Below are positions 6,113-9,515 of a stretch of DNA of 9,515 nucleotides, in pieces. The stretch is from an uncultured Catenibacterium sp. (GTDB lineage Bacteria; Bacillota_I; Bacilli_A; Erysipelotrichales; Coprobacillaceae). The notes under the pieces are model-generated. The model made no database searches, had not been told where the DNA came from, and saw nothing but the letters and a program-made list of their open reading frames with translations. The DNA lies in assembly GCA_900764725.1 (NCBI GenBank), contig CAAFPB010000553.1, positions 1 through 9,515 on the forward strand, read 5' to 3'. Position 1 is the first letter of the stretch. Each line of letters starts with the position of its first letter. The translations under genes were made by a program, and so were the position numbers.

Positions 6113-6240
6113 TCCCTCCGTTTATTTTATAATACCCATACACATTTTATACTCGCAATATATATTATGTATACGATTACATCGTTACAAATTGTGATAT
6201 TTGTGACATATAATATAATGATTCAACATGTCATATACAA
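6113..6240 (-). promoter_or_regulatory. AT-rich leader with candidate promoters
   Basis: This gap precedes the propeller gene. Candidate minus-strand promoters are TTGCGA (6158-6153), an 18-base spacer and TATTAT (6134-6129); and TTGTAA (6190-6185) with TAATAT (6167-6162) at 17 bases. Neither is decisive. A tandem TTGTGA (6192-6197 and 6201-6206 on the plus strand) might be a regulator site. No coding frame was seen here. Confidence 0.35.
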
Positions 6241-6273
6241 TATAAAAAGCCAGCAACTTAGTTACTGACTTTT
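6241..6273 (-). terminator. Intrinsic terminator of the small DUF6219-like gene
   Basis: On the minus strand AAAGTCAGTAAC (6272-6261) pairs over 12 positions, with two G-U pairs, with GTTGCTGGCTTT (6257-6246). The loop is three bases and is followed by TTATA, giving a run of five T. It starts three bases after the TAG stop at 6276. Confidence 0.8.
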
Positions 6274-6275
6274 GT

Positions 6276-6443
6276 CTATCTCTTTCTTGAAGTTATACCA
6301 TGACCTGAATAAACTGACATAATCATACAGATTAATGCGATTAAACCAAAACCTGCATGAATCATCTTATTCATATGTCCTGTTAAGAAAGTACAAATCA
6401 TGGTGATCAATGCACCAATAGACCAATATTTATGTGCTTTCAT
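6276..6443 (-). CDS. Small membrane protein, DUF6219-like
   Basis: This is a 55-residue protein, MKAHKYWSIGAL then ITMICTFLTGHMNKM at the front and GFGLIALICMIMSVYSGH near the end. It has two hydrophobic helices (about 8-22 and 30-46), a short polar turn between them and a basic ITSRKR tail. The MKxHKYWxIGALxxMIxTFxTG opening and CMIMxxYSGH ending are what I remember of DUF6219, a family of unknown function; this match is from memory. AAGGAG lies six bases before the ATG. A terminator follows the stop directly and a promoter with a palindrome precedes it. It lies 63 bases downstream of an XRE regulator that itself carries TM helices, so the two may act together. It is short enough to be missed by length-filtered gene calling. 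Confidence 0.8.
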   Translation of the reverse strand: MKAHKYWSIGALITMICTFLTGHMNKMIHAGFGLIALICMIMSVYSGHGITSRKR

Positions 6444-6452
6444 TCAATTCTC

Positions 6453-6502
6453 CTTAATTAGTTTACACTAACTAAGATAACATATACAAAAATAGATGTA
6501 AA
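6453..6502 (-). promoter_or_regulatory. Promoter with operator-like palindrome for the small gene
   Basis: On the minus strand there is TTTACA (6502-6497, 5 of 6), a 17-base spacer and TATCTT (6479-6474, 4 of 6) with a TG extension just before it. Overlapping the -10 and start site is a near-palindrome, CTTAATTAG (6453-6461) and CTAACTAAG (6468-6476), with one mismatch per arm. Its core TTAGT-TTAC-ACTAA is perfect. It runs into the ribosome binding site, so a bound protein would block transcription or early elongation. Confidence 0.5.
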
Positions 6503-6506
6503 TATA

Positions 6507-6945
6507 TCATTTCAACAAGTATTTGATAATCATCCCTAACCCTAATAATGATTCTACAACAGAGAGTATAAGCATAGATATAGAGAGGAAATGAGATCCT
6601 GAAGTACGAGCTAGAGCCTGCATTGAAACTCCCATAGTAGAAAATATTATGCCGTACAACATTATTTTTTGATTTTCTAATTGTTGTGTCTTTCTCAATA
6701 AATCTATAAGCTGTTTTTCATTAATAGATTCATATGATGTCTGCCCCTCTAAAAGTTCAGGTACTGTTACTTCCAATGCCTCACATAAAGGATTAATAAG
6801 AGAATAATCAGGCATCGACTTTCCTGTCTCCCATTTAGAAACCGTTTTATTAGAGATGTTGAGTATATCTGCCAATTGTCCTTGAGTAAGATTTTTTTTC
6901 TTTTCTTTTTAAAGCTATGAATTGTCCTGTTACAATTTGATTCAT
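6507..6945 (-). pseudogene. XRE-family regulator with TM tail, frameshifted at A8
   Basis: Translation should start at 6945 (AAGGAA eight bases upstream) with MNQIVTGQFIALKRKEK. A run of eight A (T8 at 6892-6899 on the plus strand) then throws it out of frame, giving a 31-residue product. With seven A the frame restores KNLTQGQLADILNISNKTVS and a complete 145-residue protein. That protein has a classic Cro/CI helix-turn-helix with KTVSKWETGKSMPD as recognition helix, and VTVPELLEG closing the domain near residue 66. It ends in a Gln/Lys linker and two hydrophobic helices (about 93-110 and 120-142) ending KYLLK. XRE proteins with membrane tails are common in Firmicutes. A homopolymer assembly error, slippage-based switching and true decay are all possible. 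The 122-residue remainder from a TTG codon lacks the first DNA-binding helix. Confidence 0.8.
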
Positions 6946-6963
6946 TATATATCTTCCTTTCAT

Positions 6964-6977
6964 AGTATCATCATACT
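6964..6977. promoter_or_regulatory. Possible XRE operator at its own promoter
   Basis: AGTATCATCATACT is a palindrome with 5-bp arms and a 4-base centre. It lies about 18 bases upstream of the XRE start codon and contains a possible minus-strand -10 box TATGAT (6975-6970); no convincing -35 is seen. Its position fits autoregulation, but it does not match the palindrome at 6453-6476, so a shared regulator is not shown. Confidence 0.35.
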
Positions 6978-6986
6978 GTTTTTAGG

Positions 6987-7027
6987 CAAAAAAACAAATC
7001 CCCTTATGAGAGAATATAAGGGGAATT
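6987..7027 (-). terminator. Intrinsic terminator of the sugar-sensing operon
   Basis: On the minus strand TCCCCTTAT (7024-7016) pairs with ATAAGGGGA (7007-6999), with an 8-base loop and further A/T pairing beyond one mismatch. TTTG and a run of seven T follow. It begins a few bases after the stop of the MglB-like gene. It shows that the operon ends there, with no ABC transporter genes behind it. Confidence 0.9.
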
Positions 7028-7030
7028 TCA

Positions 7031-8011
7031 CTATTTAGTCACTGCATACGGTGTACTATACCAGACTTTCTTATACTTCTTTGTATGACCCTTTAATACA
7101 GATTTCATACATTCTACTATTCTTAATACCTGGTTATCCATATTGTTATCTACACTACCATATATTTCACTAGACTTTATCTTATCATTCATTTCCTGAC
7201 TGTTGTTGATACCTAGAATAATAGGCAGAGCTAGATTCTTTTCCTTATAATAATCATAAACACCTAAAGCCATGTCATCATTATTACATATTACAGCTTC
7301 TGTATTTCTAATTGCAGTTTCATCTAATAGTGAGAATTTCTTATAAGCAAGTTGTCTATTCCATGAAGCAGATAGTGTACCTTGCGTATTTAAAGGAAGA
7401 TCTTTACTCTCTTCTAAGAAACCTTTTGTACGACGAATCGTATCATAATGATCTTCTTCACCTTCTACCAAGACATAATCTATTTTTCCATTCTTATTCT
7501 TATCTACCGTACTTCTCTGTTCATTCCAGATTTTCTTTAACATCTCACCCTGTATTTGTCCTGCTTTTGTGGCATCTGTTCCTACATACCAGACATTGTC
7601 TATAATCTTTAAATCCTTTTCCGCAATATCTCTATTAAATAATATAACAGGTGTACCTGCTTCCTTCGCATTATTTAATACACTTGCTGCAGAAGAAGGT
7701 TCTACTAGATTAATAAGCATCATATCATAGCTTTGAGTATACATATATTGAAGCTGTTTAACCTGTCTTCTTGAATCTCCTTTCGCATCACATATTTCAT
7801 AGGAGATTTTCTTTTGTATATTCGTTTTTTCTATTTCCTTTTCTAGCATAGAAACAAAGCTATCCATAAATGTATCTTCTAGATCATAAACTGCAATACC
7901 AACATGAATATATTGGTCTTCTTTTTGTTTTGTACCTCCTATTGTCATAAGTGCTAAACAAATAATAAGTATTGTGGTAAGTATCCATTTGTATTTTCTA
8001 ATCTTTTTCAT
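7031..8011 (-). CDS. MglB-like glucose/galactose-binding protein, TM-anchored
   Basis: This 326-residue protein is a type I periplasmic-binding protein close to E. coli MglB. Matching segments are DLEDTFMD (43-50), LINLVEPSSAA (99-109), YVGTDATKAGQIQGE (142-156), HYDTIRRT (188-195), SASW (214-217), NNDDMALG (243-250) and GSVDNN (285-290). They keep the sugar-contact Asn101, His188, Asp190, Arg194 and Trp217, but the Asp of MglB's GVDA is Asn269. A calcium loop, D170-K-N-K-N-G-K-I-D178, with the distant Glu238, also parallels MglB. The N-terminus has one hydrophobic helix (about 9-25) and no lipobox; its only cysteine there follows Ile-Ile. It may stay as a membrane anchor. The start has AGAGG five bases upstream and lies 8 bases after the preceding gene. 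Context (kinase upstream, terminator after, no permease) suggests a sensing role. Confidence 0.85.
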   Translation of the reverse strand: MKKIRKYKWILTTILIICLALMTIGGTKQKEDQYIHVGIAVYDLEDTFMDSFVSMLEKEIEKTNIQKKISYEICDAKGDSRRQVKQLQYMYTQSYDMMLINLVEPSSAASVLNNAKEAGTPVILFNRDIAEKDLKIIDNVWYVGTDATKAGQIQGEMLKKIWNEQRSTVDKNKNGKIDYVLVEGEEDHYDTIRRTKGFLEESKDLPLNTQGTLSASWNRQLAYKKFSLLDETAIRNTEAVICNNDDMALGVYDYYKEKNLALPIILGINNSQEMNDKIKSSEIYGSVDNNMDNQVLRIVECMKSVLKGHTKKYKKVWYSTPYAVTK

Positions 8012-8019
8012 ACTAACCT

Positions 8020-8655
8020 CTAATTCGCAAATAGTGATGCTTTATTAGTATCTTCTAATACTTTCTTGTTAATTCTATCAGGTTTTAATTGAACATTGGA
8101 TAATTGTTTTTTATCTTCACGTTTATTAATCATCTGCATACTCTTATAGCCTAGCTTATATGTATTTTCTAGATAAATAGAGTCAATATTTCCTTGTTTA
8201 ATCTCTTTTAATAAAGATTCATCAACAGGTAATCGCACTGTTTCTTGATTGACCTTCATAAATGAAGCAGAATAAGTAAATGAATCCTTCATCGTATCAG
8301 TTAATGCAAGCACATTACCATATTCATAACTTTCCTTCTCCATATACTTTTCTGGATAAACAAGTAATATCCCCGTAGCCTTATTATGATATTCCTCAGA
8401 GACAAGAGTATCTAACTCATTATGGGTCATATGATCTTGATACCAGACATCTAACTTAATCGAATGATCATAAGCATAATCCTGAATACCTTCTTGTATA
8501 TTCTGAATTAATAATTGAGAATTCTTAGGATAAACAACCGCTATTCTTTGATTGTTTTGAGCATAATCTCTATCTCTCATATATAAAAGAGAAACAAATA
8601 CCATACTCATAATAATCAAAATGAGGATAATATGTTTACTTTTATTCTGTTTCAT
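8020..8655 (-). CDS. Shortened, membrane-anchored periplasmic-binding-like protein
   Basis: This 211-residue protein has one N-terminal TM helix (about 8-25, no lipobox cysteine). The first-lobe pattern of sugar-binding proteins follows: RIAVVYPKNS (37-46), NIQEGIQDYAYDHSIKLDV, then GILLVYPEK (95-103). It then reaches IDSIYLENTYKLGYKSMQ (157-174), which resembles the last conserved segment of such proteins (IxAxxxQNPYxMGY). The roughly 100 residues that normally form most of the second lobe are absent. No stop or frameshift marks the deletion, so this appears to be a stable compact form. An ATG at 8703 is in frame, but GGAGGA five bases before the ATG at 8655 makes 8655 the likely start. The gene overlaps the kinase end by 14 bases, implying translational coupling and a shared complex. 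Confidence 0.75.
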   Translation of the reverse strand: MKQNKSKHIILILIIMSMVFVSLLYMRDRDYAQNNQRIAVVYPKNSQLLIQNIQEGIQDYAYDHSIKLDVWYQDHMTHNELDTLVSEEYHNKATGILLVYPEKYMEKESYEYGNVLALTDTMKDSFTYSASFMKVNQETVRLPVDESLLKEIKQGNIDSIYLENTYKLGYKSMQMINKREDKKQLSNVQLKPDRINKKVLEDTNKASLFAN

Positions 8656-9515
8656 CCGTTTCCTCCATTTTAGGTATTGTGATTGTAGCTGTTGTTCCTT
8701 CATCTAGTTCACTTATGATTGAAATACCATATTGTTTACCATAGATCAATTGGATTCTTTCATTCACATTACGTACACCAATACCTGATCCTCTTTTACT
8801 AGATACAACTTTATTATGCATAATATAATCAAGTTTTTCTTCACTCATACCAAGTCCATTATCCGCAATATCAATCTTGATATTACCCTCTTCTTCATAG
8901 ACACTTATGATTATTTCACCATCATCATACATTCCTTCCATACCATGATAAATCGCATTTTCTAGTAACGGTTGAATAGAAAGCTTAGGAATTAAATATT
9001 TCATAAGCTTAGAATCTGCTTCTACATGGAAATCAAATTTATCTTTAAAACGGATATTTTGAATCTTTAGATAGCTTGTAGCATGCTCTAATTCTTTACT
9101 TAGAGGAATCATATCCTTACCTTGACTTAAAGATATACGGAAAAATTTCGCAAGAGATGAAACCATTTCTCCTGCTCCTTCATATTCTTCACTACGAATC
9201 ATCCAGATAATAGAATCTAGCGTATTGTATAAGAAATGAGGATTAATTTGAGATTGTAGAAGCTTCTTCTCCATCTTCTGTTTTTCACGTTCATTACGGC
9301 GTATTTCTTCCATTTGTTTCTGTAGTTGGTCCGCCATAATATTAAAATTAGCACTGAGATTCTTTAATTCTCCGATACCTTCTTCCTTTGCACGTGCTTC
9401 ATAATCCCCTTGTCCAAATTCTTCCATTGTATTAAGTAATTGATAAACAGGATCAGTAAAGTTTCTAAATACTTGTACATCAAACAGAATTAAAATAGCA
9501 CCTACAAGTAAAAGA
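8642..9515 (-). CDS. YesM/LytS-type sensor histidine kinase (5' end missing)
   Basis: 290 codons are visible and the frame is open to the window edge; the extracellular sensor part lies outside. In order there is the end of a TM helix (LLLVGAILILF), a HAMP domain (about 17-65), a charged coiled coil, and the His_kinase domain with SQINPHFLYNTLDSI (phospho-His at 93). The ATPase domain follows, with PLLENAIYHGM (N box, Asn186), ADNGLGM (217-223) and GSGIGVRNVNERI (242-254). All catalytic motifs are intact. This class usually pairs with a YesN-type AraC/response regulator, not present here and probably upstream. Such kinases commonly control carbohydrate uptake. The two binding-protein genes follow at once, one overlapping by 14 bases, so they likely feed ligand status to it. 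Confidence 0.92.
   Translation of the reverse strand, partial: LLLVGAILILFDVQVFRNFTDPVYQLLNTMEEFGQGDYEARAKEEGIGELKNLSANFNIMADQLQKQMEEIRRNEREKQKMEKKLLQSQINPHFLYNTLDSIIWMIRSEEYEGAGEMVSSLAKFFRISLSQGKDMIPLSKELEHATSYLKIQNIRFKDKFDFHVEADSKLMKYLIPKLSIQPLLENAIYHGMEGMYDDGEIIISVYEEEGNIKIDIADNGLGMSEEKLDYIMHNKVVSSKRGSGIGVRNVNERIQLIYGKQYGISIISELDEGTTATITIPKMEETDETE

Noticed and set aside
6204..6234. TGACAT...ATGTCA inverted repeat as a terminator or operator
   Set aside because: Only six base pairs with a 19-base loop in AT-rich DNA, so it is expected by chance.
7312..7605. Plus-strand frame of 97 codons
   Set aside because: It is antisense to the MglB-like gene, whose conserved motifs are unambiguous; the His/Leu/Ser-rich translation is typical of an antisense shadow.
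8656..8703. Longer start of the compact binding-like protein
   Set aside because: The 16 extra residues are charged, overlap the end of the kinase gene and have no ribosome binding site, while 8655 has GGAGGA.

Overview
This AT-rich window carries every supportable gene on the minus strand. The gene set is typical of a low-GC gut Firmicute: a YesM-type sensor kinase with sugar-binding proteins, an XRE regulator with a membrane tail, a MarR/flavodoxin cassette and a wall- or membrane-anchored ectodomain. An Erysipelotrichia-like host (Catenibacterium or relatives) is my guess only; nothing here proves it. Bases 1-31 are Illumina adapter sequence, so the left edge is a true contig end of a short-read assembly, and the gene there is cut by it.

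The layout is given left to right; transcription runs right to left. 32-221 is the N-terminus of a small secreted protein with its own good promoter. 388-1482 holds an ADP-ribosylglycohydrolase (ARH/DraG family) followed by a small membrane protein, ending in a UUCG-loop terminator. 1559-1748 looks like the decayed 3' end of an unidentified gene. 1770-3686 is a small membrane protein, a flavodoxin of the Flavodoxin_3/BilS type, a 7-TM membrane protein and a MarR regulator. The MarR promoter is covered by two identical palindromes 21 bp apart. 3812-6106 encodes a large secreted protein predicted to be a seven-bladed beta-propeller with an acidic helical insert and a C-terminal VDTGD/TM/basic anchor.

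6276-6945 is a pair: an XRE regulator with two C-terminal TM helices, broken by one extra base in an A8 run, and a 55-residue membrane protein resembling DUF6219. 7031-9515 is the 3' part of a sugar-sensing operon: a YesM-like histidine kinase (5' end outside the window), a shortened membrane-anchored periplasmic-binding-like protein, and an MglB-like glucose/galactose-binding protein. A strong terminator follows the last gene and no transporter genes lie downstream, so these binding proteins may serve signalling rather than uptake.

No rRNA, tRNA, CRISPR array, insertion sequence or replication origin was seen. The most informative items are the double MarR operator, the kinase with two atypical binding proteins, the frameshifted XRE gene beside an easily missed small gene, the propeller surface protein, and the adapter artefact.
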